64,000 nucleotides of DNA from positions 434,001-498,000 of the forward strand of contig JACGCN010000026.1 of NCBI GenBank assembly GCA_014905825.1, written 5' to 3'. The stretch is from Lyophyllum atratum. Taxonomy: Eukaryota > Basidiomycota > Agaricomycetes > Agaricales > Lyophyllaceae. The notes under the pieces are model-generated. The model did not search any database and was not told the origin of the DNA. It saw nothing but the letters and a program-made list of their open reading frames with translations. Position numbers and translations under genes: made by a program. The stretch's first letter is position 1, and each line of letters starts with the position of its first letter. Positions 24,211 through 35,012 of this stretch are shown piece by piece.

Positions 24211-26961
24211 GTCAACGCGTCGAGTCACTGTTTGCATCGCGACTTCTTCTTCACGCGTGTCTGGGGCACCTCTCTTGCTTGTTCACACAGCTTCTTCCTG
24301 TCAGGACTTCATGCCGGAGATCAAAGAGAGCCTCCAGTCCGGAAAAATCGCCCAAGACTTCAATGAACGCGAACCAAAGAATGAGAAGATCCTCCAGGCT
24401 ATTTTAGTCGACGCGACTGGAAAGGAGCAGAAGGCACAGGCTACGATTTCATCTCGTTCTCCTGATGCTATACCTCCTGCTGGTATCACTGGGCATGTAT
24501 ATCCATTAGCTTCCTCGACTAGGATTGTTAGGGGGCAATGTGGTGCACAAACACCTGTGTACCCTCCCAACTACTCGACCTCTCGTGCAGCTCCCCCTGT
24601 ACCCATTGCATCGCACAAGCTCACGCTCACCGGAGTTTTCCCGCACCCTCGTAATGTTATCCTCAAATTCAACGACCGCACTGGCGCCGAGTACTGGTTA
24701 CAGGTGCGTACCTTGAGCATAGTGACATCGCCCAATGTCTTTCTGACCGAAGCACCCAGGTTCAACTTTTCACACACACTGTCCTCCAAATCTACAGCAA
24801 CGATGACTGGAATGAATCTATTGCCAAGGTCCCTAGCAAGCCCCGTGGATTCAAGGTCGGCGTCGCATTTCAGTTTGCAAAGTACATAATGGCTTTCGTG
24901 ACGCTCGATAACATGATTCAGGTGTGTCATTTGTTTTCTTCCTGCATCGTTTTGCATTTCGAGAACTCAGATTTGATTTATGTTCTTCTTTCCACTTTCT
25001 TAGCTGCACTGGGCGAACAGTCGAGACAAGCTACCCGCCCAGGGGGCCAACGTATTATCGGAATTCCCTCGCTTCCTGGACGAGCTCGCCAAGTGGCTGC
25101 AGTCAAGATGTGACGAGAAGGTTAACCGCAGTGGAAACGCCATGGAAGTTATGAGGTCAGAGGGGATTTTCTGTGGTGTTGGGGTCTATACTGTTGCCGA
25201 AATATGGCACCGAGCGGGTATGTTCAAACTGATCAACATTCCTGATTGCCTCTAAGATGAAACTCAATAGGTTTATCTCCAAGCCTCACCGAGGCCGAGG
25301 TTTTTGATTCTGGCTCCCGCACCGCACGCCTCTGTGCAGCTTATTATACTATTATACGTTCGTATACGAGGCATTTGGAGATGAGATGAAACTATGGTAA
25401 AGTGTGCTAAATCGCTTTCATCAGATGTTGACAATTTTTTTGGTCAGGAAACTCGTCAAAAGGTACATGGTGGGCTATGTCATTGCTGTCAACAACAAGG
25501 ACCGCTTGGAATACACGAAGAGCCTTCTTGTTCATGGCAAAGACCGCTCTCATTTTAGCGCTCGCTTCCAATCCCTGCTTCAGGATTTCAAGGTATGTTC
25601 TTTTTCAACTTTTCTGAATCTCCGAGTAATCAATAAATATTTCAGACGTCCGTAGCATTGGCAGCATCTGCCATCGGCATACAGGCACGCCGGCGGCCTG
25701 GTGATTCAGACATGCCGTTCGATGTCTTTGAGCCTGAATTTTGTCGAGCTGCGTTGTCCAAGCTCGATGATCTCAATCTGGGAGTTCTCATCTTCGGGAA
25801 CGACGCATGGGCACGTCTAGCTGCCCTTGAAGGTCTACCTTTGACCTCTGACAACGCTCTCACCCGTTATTTCACAAAGCCTGAATGTAAGTCTCTTCAT
25901 GTATTGTTATGGACATGTTTTAATTTGAATAGTCTCAGCGACATCTAACTCCTGGCTCGATTCGACTGCGTATGAACGACTTTTTCTTCAGGGCCCACAG
26001 GAACTTAGAGCCAACTGGGAGCCAACAACAGTTTACCGCATTAACAGGACCAATGTCTGGTCCGTAATTCCTATTTATGAAAACTCGACCGCAGACACTC
26101 CCGACTATCCTGAATATGCGCCAGTGCATCCCAAAACGTAAGCTCTAATTGATTTCACTCTCTATCGTGGAGATTAACTTCCTTTTAGAAAGAAGAGCGT
26201 CCCCGTGAAGCCCAAACGGGTCAAGGTCGAAATCATCGGGAACGAGGAACGCAGCAAACTCCTGTTCTCACACATAACACAGCATACGAAGAACTATGCT
26301 GTTGGGCCGCTCGATTACTGTGGAATCGCGCGTCGCATAAAGGGCCGTGGCGAAGACGTGTGAGTGGTGTTCGAAAATATCAGAATCTCATGTTATCTTT
26401 GCTCATCAATATTCTAGGGTCATGTTGTGCAAAGGAGACCCACGAGTGCCCGTTTTCTATCATGAGCGACTGGAATACTCGCTGGAGACATCCAAGTTGA
26501 AAGCGACGGATTCACACAAGGATGGCCTCTCTAGCACAGCGCTCAAGACTGTCAAAGCTGCAGTCTCTAAATCATCCGCTAGAGTTGGAGCCGCTACCGC
26601 CACAAAGCGCCCTCTTGACAAGGAAGAGAAGGAAAACGTCAATGATGACCTGGCACCCAAGCGGAAGAAGCCTCGTCGATCTGCGGACCGAGACCTCTTA
26701 CTGTCGATCTTGACTTCACCGTTGCCCCCTCGCCCTCGCGCTTCACGTTCGGCTTCAGCACGTTCATACCACGCGCCAACCTCCTCGTCTCCACCTCCTT
26801 CACCATCGCAGTCTTCATTACCAACCTCGTCTTCACCACCTTCTTCACCATTGCTACGAGCTTCCTTGCCCGCTACCTCCTCCCCACCTTCATCGCCATT
26901 ATTACTACCTTCCTTGCCAACCTCTTCATCACCACCATCATCACCGTTGCCATTACGATGA
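24211..26961 (+). pseudogene. Large unknown mushroom-family gene with apparent frame breaks
   Basis: Likely exons: 24211-24760 region, then about 24760-24921, 25004-25217, 25271-25396, 25448-25592, 25646-25886, 25933-26137, 26189-26359, 26418-26961. From 25448 on, all exons join in phase. Conserved-looking text includes MPEIKESLQSGKIAQDFNE, VAFQFAKYIMAF, LSPSLTEAEVFDSGSRTARL, LNLGVLIFGNDAWARLAALE, NVWSVIPIY, SHITQHTKNYAVGPLDYCG and KGDPRVPVFYHE. Two places need a frame change that I cannot explain by introns: near 24760 and near 25345 (inside repeated TTATTATACTATTATACG). The C-terminus is basic, then Ser/Pro repeats. Function unknown. If those two breaks are assembly errors or missed introns, this is an intact gene. 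Confidence 0.5.
26780..26958 (+). repeat. Ser/Pro-coding tandem repeat, about three units
   Basis: The 3' end of the gene at 24211-26961 contains about three copies of a unit encoding SSPPSSPLLxxSLPTSS, roughly 50-60 bp each, in C/T-rich sequence. It is a low-complexity tail likely to vary in copy number between strains. Confidence 0.55.
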
Positions 26962-29113
26962 CGCGTTGACATTGATTCATTGATTTCTAGGTTAGAGATA
27001 CTTGAGCTTCTTGTAGAATGTTTTTTACTTCGTGTTGCAATGTGAATTTCTTGCATCGCCACCAGCCGTCTCTCACACCTCCTCCGACATCATCCAACCT
27101 CGCTGTTCTGGGACGTCTCGTTCTATTTCATGTCATTGCACATCCTATGAAGCTAGGACTACGTCAAATTTGAAAAGACACGGTCTTCCTTCCCCCTTGT
27201 CGCTCTCAATCGACTCCTCAGATTCCCCACTCGAGCACCCCCCTTTCCCTTCTGCACCTGCCTCGTCACTTGCCTTGTCGTTCCCCACATCCTCCTCCCC
27301 CTCCTCCCAGTAATGTTGTGATGTCAGCCCGGGAGAAGAAGGTCTGTACTCGCCTCAACCCCAGCTTGTCACCGACCCCGACCCTGCACTCGCCTCGCAC
27401 CAACTCGCACCAACTTCCTGCTGAACCCTCACTTTCAATAATAATCATCGACCTCGTCCTATTCCCCGGACGAATGCCGCCTCCCCGCCTCCTCTTCTAA
27501 CCCGCCACCTCCACCACCCCTCCCGCAGCCCGCGCCCGCGCTTGCGCTTGCATCAACAAGACTAGACGGCCTTCGAAGATGATGTGCCGCCTTCAGGGCT
27601 ACACGCTGTATTGGGTGGAGGGGTTGGAGACAATTTTGATCGGTTGGAGGTGAATGCGGTCGAAGGTGAAGAGCTGGCTGAGGGTGCAGAAGCAGTTGAG
27701 GCGGATCTAGGTGATCTAGGTGCCGAGGGCGACTGTGAGGATGCTGATGACAAAGAGGGTGGTGAGGTGGGCGGCTGGGTGGGAGAAGGCGGAGGCAATG
27801 CATTGCTGGATCTGTGGGCGGTGTTAGTACAAGATAAGAAACTGCAAGGACGCACCCCAAGCACGATGTTATAATCAGACAACTGCGCCCCTTCAGCAGG
27901 AGCCGTGGGTGAGGAGAGCAAGAGTTGATGGACATGGGTGGCGATTACCGCTGCTGGGGACCTCCCATTCCTCACTCGGGACCTCCCATTCCTCACTCGA
28001 GTCCGAAGTCGACATGGAAACCGATCCCGCCCGATAAACGTCCAGGACGAGCAGGATCGGGGGGTGGTGTTTTTGCGTGAAGGTAGGGGTGGGCGGGGGC
28101 GAAGGGATTGTGGGCGATGTGGGGAGATTTTGGCATGTTGCTAGCGTCTGAGGTGTGAGGTGAGAAGGTGGAGGACAGGGTGGGTCCCTCCCGTCATCGT
28201 CAATAGCGAGAGCATCCACTCCTTCGAGCCTGGTGTGGCGAAGTAGATGGGGTCTTACGATGGCGGCGCCCCTCCCCATTCCTCACTCGACGACATCAAA
28301 GCTGACCTGCCCGATGAAATGTTGAAATGTCGTTCTCTGCCACGACGCCCTCGCCCTTCTTGAACCACGCCTTGTCCTGGCGCGGATTGAGCACCTCCCC
28401 AAACGTGATCCAGGAGAGGGCCGCGGTCTCCATCGCAAGGTACTTGAGGCCAATGAGCAGGCCGTCGATGCGTACGATGCCGAGGCCTCCAACAAAGCGG
28501 TTGATGAGGGCCATGTCTCGGAGGAAGGGCAGAGGCTGTTGGTGCTGAGACGCTGGGAAAACACATCGATAGGAGAATTCTGAGGTATGTCTATCAGATT
28601 GGTGAGGTTACATACAAGGCATTGAGGTGGGCCTTACCTCGAAGAGTTCGTGGCCAATACCTTCATGAATTGTCTGCTTACACTCGCCGAGCCGGCTGGC
28701 CGAGGTCGCGAATCTTCGTGGTACTCATCTGCTCCGGATCCTTGTCATATCCCCTAGAAATGTGTAAGTTATCTTGTTGAAGTTATCATCCATCATGAGC
28801 TCGATGCGGTTGCAGTCAAATAAATGCAAACTAACATCAAATTAATGCAAACTAACCTGCCGTGTCCTCCTTTGCATAGACACTGCAGATAATGAATAAG
28901 TTAAGAAAACACACCGTTATAGGGGACAACCATAGTACTACTTTCGAATGTACCTGGCCATTTTCATTCATTTAGCAGCGCGATGTTGCTTTGCTCGATG
29001 CATCTAGGTCAAGATTGTTTGCTCGTGTTTTTATGTAGAGGTCTTGCCCTAGGTGTAGACAACCGATTCACCTGTGTTTCATAGAACAAAATTGACTGTA
29101 CATTGAATATGTA
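26962..29113. other. Gene-poor, C/T-rich region with unknown coding fragments
   Basis: Pro/Ser/His-rich frames on both strands reflect base composition. One minus-strand frame at about 28296-28514 looks coding (MALINRFVGGLGIVRIDG, then a WITFGEVLNP motif), and a second piece near 28690-28740 reads DPEQMSTTKIRDLGQPARRV. They may be exons of one unrecognised minus-strand gene. An 18-bp sequence CCTCCCATTCCTCACTCG occurs twice near 27961 and 27985, with a near copy at about 28269. Confidence 0.3.
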
Positions 29114-31131
29114 CTACCATTGATCTCTCTCGTCTGTGGGTATGTACTCGTTATCTGTAAACCGTACAGCTAGGTCATGCTCAACTGCCAACTCTTCCTC
29201 ATCATCAGTAAACGAGACCACTAAATCTTCAGCATCGCCATCCATGTCGTCCAATATGGTGTGGTGAGAATTATCTGGATCATTGGAAACTTCAAGGGAA
29301 AACCAAGTCATAAAGAATTCGAAGCACGTACCTAGTCCATGACCATTGTTGACACCTCCCATGTAATATGAACCATTTTCACCGACGTCGTCAGGGCCAC
29401 CCATGAGATCCTGCTGTCCTTCTAAAAGGTCGTACTGAGGATTCCCTTCCGGTTGCAAAACCTCTTGCCACCGCTCGAGATATGCAAATGCTTCGTCCAA
29501 GTGGGAGAATCGGTCATGCAGCTCGAGGTATATGTGCCAGACATTATCGCGTGTAATGACCGGGCTGTGCATCGTCTCGTACAAGGCATTTGCAAACCGG
29601 TTGAAAGATGCTGGCACCAGCTCAAAGACAGGGTCACTGGGTGGAGCATACAGTTCTCGCATGTGAGCTACAGCAGCAGGGTCTACTTTCACCTGAAATG
29701 TTCTTCAGTCGAAATCGACATATCATTCATTTGAGATCATGAATTACCTTGAAGTCGAGGCAGCCATACCTCTCTGGCGACTCATAGACGTCATTGGGAA
29801 CACCATGTGGAAGGATTTTGTTACGATCTGAACGCTTCTTGGAGTTGTTGATGCGGTGCATGTAGGCGTTGAGTTCCTGCTGGAGCCAGGGGATGAAAAC
29901 CCAGCGGAATACCAGCCTATGAAAAAGTTGTGGACAAAGTTTAAACTCCAATACTGCAGATACTCACACATCGAGAGGTTGGTCAATATCATACCATTCA
30001 TTCTGAGCACCAACTTCGAGTATATCTTCGAATCCGGGAGTAAAGCGCCGTCGCATCTGTGACCAAGCAATCTCGGGCATAACATTCTTCTTCTCCCGCA
30101 TCCATCGATGTTGTAGAGTCCCTTGAAGGTTAGGATCGTGCCAATGTCGAAGTCCGGTCGTTATATTTGCAATGCCATAGTTCTCGGACCCTGGGTCGCT
30201 CTGCGTGACTAAGGGCATATCTATACAGAAAATCGGTTAGCTGCCATGGCCCATGATAATACTTGATACAGAGACGCATAGAAATTAACTCACGTCCAGT
30301 CTCGTTGATAAAATCCAAGTAGTAGCCTCCAATTAGTTTGGGGTTGCTGTTCGTCCACCAAACTTTTAACCAATGGATCCGCCCAGCGAAAGGATCGATC
30401 CCAGTGTGCAGTCGAAGTCCGAATCTCATCCACTTGTCATGCTGGTCAACTGCCAGAATATCGTTGACTCCAGCAGCCCAGAAACGGCGGCGCTTCAGGC
30501 GACAGGCCTTGCGCTCTCTCAGAAGCCCATGCTCGTAAGTTTTGAAGTATTGGTTTATCAGATGCCTGCAATTGCCCTATCATCACGCACGAAATCGAGC
30601 AAAGTATATGGTTGACAGACTGACCTGGACACCGACATTCCCTTTTCATGGAACAATAAGCCTTTCATATCTATCGCACCAGCTTTGGGATATTGGTGAC
30701 GCAAGGAGAGCATCGGTTCACGAATCGATTGCAAGGTGTGTTTTTGCTGACGAGTTCGCTCTAGCCCCAGTCTATCGCGCCGCAGCCGCCTAAATGACAC
30801 TATACTATGAACTTGTTAGGGTTATCAGAATGCTAATAGAGCCTGAAGCAACCTACCCAAGCCCATAGACATTGGTATCAAAATGTTTTTCCTTCAGCAG
30901 TGTCAGAATCTCCTTGTCGGTCTTGCGCATTGCCCAGTACCGCAAGATATGTGGCTTTAGATCGTCCAAAGGTGCTGAAATATCCGGATTAGGTGACAGA
31001 TAAGACAGGAAAGGGCATTTTCCTACGCAAGGGTTTGTGCTGGTTGTTATGTGCCATGCCTGAATGTCCGAGTGAGTAATGAGCAATGGGGTTTGGGAGA
31101 GCGAGCAATGGGGTTCTAAAATGGTACCCAA
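29114..31131 (-). CDS. Integrase-core (DDE, RNase H-fold) protein, 556 aa
   Basis: Seven exons on the minus strand: 31131-30857, 30789-30625, 30565-30294, 30220-29968, 29916-29748, 29692-29332, 29289-29114, all in phase (1,671 nt). An N-terminal helical region (LKPHILRYWAMRKTDKEILTL, then RLRRDRLGLERTRQQKHTL) looks like a DNA-binding helix-turn-helix. The core has candidate acidic residues at D187 (AVDQHDKW), D246 (TQSDPGSENYG) and E287 (NVMPEIAWSQ), with KVWWTNSNP and HGVPNDVYESPE nearby. This matches an integrase-core family widespread in mushrooms, related to retroviral-type integrases but usually found alone without reverse transcriptase. It may be a domesticated or self-mobile gene. The tail is acidic. 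The start ATG is the first of the frame; a later start is possible. Confidence 0.75.
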
Positions 31132-31297
31132 AAAATAGGGTTAGGAGTGCACGATCATGATCGTCGATCAAGGAACAAATCTCGCCGAAACATTAGGGGC
31201 AGGAGATAAGAAATGGCGCTCTGGCGCAAATATCATCCACTCAATAAACAATGCAATTTGCACCACCCATCGGCCGTGCTTCTTCCTCCTGGCAACC
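31132..31297. promoter_or_regulatory. Divergent intergenic promoter region (166 bp)
   Basis: The integrase-core gene and the alpha-kinase gene start on opposite strands only about 166 bp apart, so this stretch must hold both promoters if the starts are right. No TATA box or known site is obvious. Confidence 0.35.
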
Positions 31298-34200
31298 ATG
31301 TCTCAGCGTGAAGAGCTGGCCAGTCAGTTTACCGAGGATATTCTGGCCAAACGAGTCTACAATTGTGACCGCCAGTCCTGCGACGCTCGCATCAATATAG
31401 GGGAACCTAGACACTATATTGCAAGTCAAGACCCTAATCAGAGTGGGTGGTACGTCTGTGCAGCATGCTATCAGCATTACCGCAGTAGTCGCAACCTCAG
31501 CATGACAATCCGTAAATGTATGTGTTGATTCGCTCTGCTCAAAGCTCAAAACTGTATCTAATGCTGTCATCTAGTGCCTGCCACATTCGTGCCAAAAGTA
31601 CAGGATGATTCGAGAAAGGGTGCGGTTGATTTCACTGAAATAAGAGACAGGGTGAATGAATCCCAGCGGAAAGGTACGTGCGGGTTAAGTCTAAGCATTA
31701 ACTAAGTACTGATTGATACACACTATACTGTCAGGTGTTCACTCAGCGGTGGGTAGAGTGACACCGATGCTGCCACCTCCTCTTCCACTGCCTCGGTATT
31801 CTGATCCGGTCGTCGCAAACCCCAGCCATCTTCATGGTTATTTTAATGCGGTACAGCAACCCTTGTCAAGCACTGGGTATTCTGCTGCACACCAGCAATG
31901 GGGCTCGGAGCGGGGTAGATGGGCAGGGTATGCTCGGATTCCAAGGAAAGCTCAACAGCGGGTTTCTTTGAGTGGAATCATCAACCAGATTCCAATCATT
32001 GCTCAAGTGATGTATTTAGCATCTGGCGCTAAAAAGGCTGAGGTGAGTCTCGTTCATCTTCGTCACCTTTGTCGGTCTAGTCCATTAATCCTCGTTCTAG
32101 CCTTTACTAGAGTTGAAGGAAGGTCGGGATATCGGTGCCGATGCGACGGCTAGCGATATTATCAACATCGTTTTCGATCTCCTCCTCGAACCGTTGCGGG
32201 AGTTCGCACCTGAGTTCCCATTCCAATTCGGCAAGATGGTGGTTCGTGAGGACCGGAACCCGTTGAGAAAGCTTACAATACGGGGAAGTTCGCATTATCG
32301 GTCAGTGTTCATCAGTTGTTCTTTGGTGGATCGAATTCTTCATAGTCGGTAAAGTCTGCTCGCTCGACGAAGCAGTGGTCGCTTGCTCCGGAGTCGGCGT
32401 AGGTGAGATAGCGTTTTGAAGCCACCATGAGTTTTGTTCTATTCATGTCGGTGAAGTAGGTTTCGACTGCGTCTTCATGTCCCTCGACTACCGCGGACGG
32501 AATGAACTGTGGTTCAGTTGGCGGGAGATTAAAGGCAGGGAGTGTTAGGTCGTCGGTGCTGGCCATCAGGGCGTAGGTGACGCGGGAGGAGTTGTTAGTG
32601 GCGTTTCCGTTTGATGGTGTGGCGTCTGCGACATTCGCTGTTGCTGCCGGCTTCTTCGCCTCTGGTGTATTCCCCGCCTGGGTACGTCCCTTGTTACGAA
32701 AGTGTGCGGGGAACTGACCCTCCTTTCCACCTCCAGGCCAGTAACAATTGTCTATGGTGTGGCCGGTTCGACCGCAGTTGGTGTTAACGCATTTGAGGTT
32801 GGATTGGTTTGATTTATTGGGTGTTTTAACCTGGAGAGCGGTCGTGGATGGTCCTGTCTGTGGGTTTTGCTCTTTAATTCGCTCCCAGTGTAGGGTTAAC
32901 GTAGCTATTGCTTCAGCCGATGTTTTAGCGGAGTATAGGATGGATACGATGATATTCCAGTCCTTCGGCAGTGATCCCAATACTATTGCCTGGAAACCTT
33001 TATCATCTATCTTTGCTCCTTTGTCGACCGCTGTCATCCATCTGGTGCGAAGGAGGGTGATGTGTTCGACGAAGTCCCCGTTGTCCGGGAGTTTTGTGTT
33101 ACGAAGTGTGCGTTCGGCAAGGGCGGCGGCATTCGGCAAGGGCGGCGGCATTCTCATCAGTCTGACCATATGTAGTGGTAAGTGATTTCCATGTGTCTGC
33201 GCCCGTACCGTCCATTTTAATACCGTACCCCATGGGATTTTTGCTGTTGTAGGTAATGAGGGCAAGGACCCATGCGTCCCTCTTGTTCCATTCGTTGACG
33301 GATGGGGAGGTCGACTCCCATTCGGTTGCTTCAGGCGGCAGTGCGCCGGCTGGGAGTGGAGTGGGTTGCGGGATTTTCCCTTCAAGGTATCCGAGTGCGC
33401 CACGAAGTTTTGTAGTGACGAGGATACGTGCCTTAAAGCCCACAAAGTTCGTTCCGTCAAATTTGTGCTCGTCTGACCAGATAGGGGGGTTGTTGCTATC
33501 TTTAGACATGTTGTATTTCGTGTCGAGTCGAGGTTGGTGTGGTGTTTAATGTGTCTTTGGTGTAAGTTAAATGTGTGGTCGTTGTGTATGTGCCTTGTAA
33601 GTGCTTTAGCGCAAGCGGGGGCCCGATAACCTGTTAGAGTTTGTAGGGGGTAGGCACGTTGTGTGGTAAAACGAGTGATATTCCTGTACTCGACGTACAG
33701 TTTATATAGTTTTCTATAAGTAAATTTTCTATGAAAATTGTAACTAAAATTGTAAGTGGTTGGTAAGTAAATGAAAACGAATGCATAGGAAAATTATCTC
33801 GATCCTCGGGATCGAGAAGACGGAACTCTAATTTTAGTAACATGATCGGTATGATTACCGAGCATGCGGGTCGGCAGTCCTCGGTGCGTCATACTTGAAG
33901 CGGCCTGTGCCAAGTCACACTTCTAACAAAACTCTCTATCCATAGTGACCACCTTCTAGGCCATTTATCCTACGATCTCAAGAAGCCGCTACTCGGAAGA
34001 GGTACCTTCAAAACCGCTCAGACAGCAACACTAGCCTTCTTGTCAGCTTCTCCTCCGGAAGGATTGGGCAGCAAGTGTGACACATCCACGGAATCAACCC
34101 CTACTCCTGTCGCCTTAAAGCGACCCTACTTTCATCGTAAAAGCGATCTGGGAAAAGACGAAGCCAAACGCCCTATTCTGCGGTTCGCATTTTCTGAAGA

Positions 34201-35012
34201 AGTGGATGCGGTCATGAACGAGGCCAATTTGCTTTGCTGGGCTACATCCCTGTTGGATTCCGCGCAGGCGCATGTCGAAAAGCTAGTTAAGAGCCGCCTG
34301 CCGGACACAGCTCCTTTCAAAATTCCATACCTTCGCTTCGTACAGGCGGGCATCGCAATCAGTCTTCGGGACATCGATCCGAAGGCTGTCTCAGTATCGA
34401 CAAATCGTGCTGCCTATCTGCTGGAGGAGCTTCTCCCTGCAAACCGCAAGAGTTTCCAAAAATATGTTCACAATGGCAAAGCCAAGCCCTTGACCGAACC
34501 CCACGAAGCTAATTATGATATCGCTGAATACTGTTGCTTCATCCAGCACATACAATTCATGCTTACCGAGGGACTCGCATTTATCTCCGATTTTCAAGGC
34601 AAGTCGTCAATAATTTATGGGTCCGTTACCAGGCTGAAAGCGATATTATTACAGGTCTGTCTACAGTGTTAACTGATCCTCAGATCATGACCCATCCGTG
34701 AGCACATGAATTCGCTCTGAACAACCTCCGTGCTGAATGTCTTTTTCGGTTAGATCTCTGGGCGACGACTTATTTGGAGGTGGAAACATCGGGAAGATCT
34801 TCAAATTGTTTCCGGTCCAGCACAGTTGCAACAGGTTCTGCGAATGGTTCGATCTACCAATGGCTGAGCTGCCTGACGACGATGCATCCGGAGACGAAGA
34901 TGAAGGCGATGTACCTGGAGTCGAAGAGGAAGAGGAAGACGCACTTACACCAAACCAGCCTCTGCCAACAGGAACAAAACACGATCCTGTGAGTAATGAT
35001 GAGCTCTACTAG
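31298..35012 (+). CDS. Alpha-type protein kinase, 593 aa, with a copia fragment in intron 4
   Basis: Exons: 31298-31517, 31575-31673, 31735-32042, 32101-32300, 33946-34598, 34655-34697, 34754-35012; total 1,782 nt in phase. An N-terminal Cys-rich segment (NCDRQSCDA, then YVCAACYQHY) precedes a Pro-rich linker. The atypical kinase domain starts at GRGTFKTAQ; it includes YLLEELL, FQKYVHNG, IAEYCCFIQHIQF, FISDFQG, LTDPQIMTHP and the zinc-binding tail FGGGNIGKIF with HSCNRFCEWF. Such alpha-kinases (related to eEF2 kinase/MHCK) are expanded in mushrooms and phosphorylate Ser/Thr in helical targets; the target here is unknown. Intron 4 is 1,645 bp and contains the copia relic, yet frame is kept (CG|T = Arg). 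Intron 5 uses a GC donor. The C-terminus is acidic. Confidence 0.8.
32312..33509 (-). pseudogene. Copia-type gag with zinc knuckle and truncated protease, frameshifted
   Basis: Starts MSKDSNNPPIWSDEHKFDG and carries the UBN2-like gag region (WKSLTTTYG, then LGSLPKDWNIIVS). Next come a CX4CX4HX4C-like knuckle (CVNTNCGRTGHTIDNC) and the retropepsin start with the motif ADSGASDHCF. The frame is broken near 33114-33151 by a 19-bp tandem duplication. The protein is cut off shortly after the protease active-site motif. Confidence 0.75.
33114..33151. repeat. 19-bp direct tandem duplication in gag
   Basis: TCGGCAAGGGCGGCGGCAT occurs twice head to tail (33114-33132 and 33133-33151). Nineteen bases is not a multiple of three, so it shifts the gag frame. 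Removing one copy would leave both halves of gag in one frame. Confidence 0.9.
33632..33842 (-). repeat. Copia 5' LTR, about 211 bp
   Basis: Begins and ends with the short inverted repeat TGTTA..TAACA. On the minus strand the sequence just inside the LTR reads GGTTATCGGGCCCC, a primer-binding-site-like stretch placed where tRNA priming of minus-strand DNA would occur. The boundaries are from the TG..CA rule only. Confidence 0.6.

Larger units (their letters stand above)
32312..33842 (-). mobile_element. Truncated Ty1/copia LTR retrotransposon (5' LTR, gag, start of protease)
   Basis: On the minus strand the element has an LTR at 33842-33632, then a gag-like frame starting at 33509 and ending within the beginning of the protease. 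No reverse transcriptase, integrase or second LTR is present, so only the 5' part survives. It sits wholly inside an intron of the alpha-kinase gene, antisense to it. I could not find a clear target-site duplication, and the inner breakpoint lies somewhere in 32301-32340. Confidence 0.75.

Noticed and set aside
26460..27062. 200-residue minus-strand acidic frame
   Set aside because: Antisense of the Ser/Pro repeat tail of the gene at 24211-26961.
27459..28566. Several Pro/Ser/His-rich frames on the minus strand
   Set aside because: They overlap in different phases in C/T-skewed sequence. Only the piece at 28296-28514 looks like real coding and it could not be joined.
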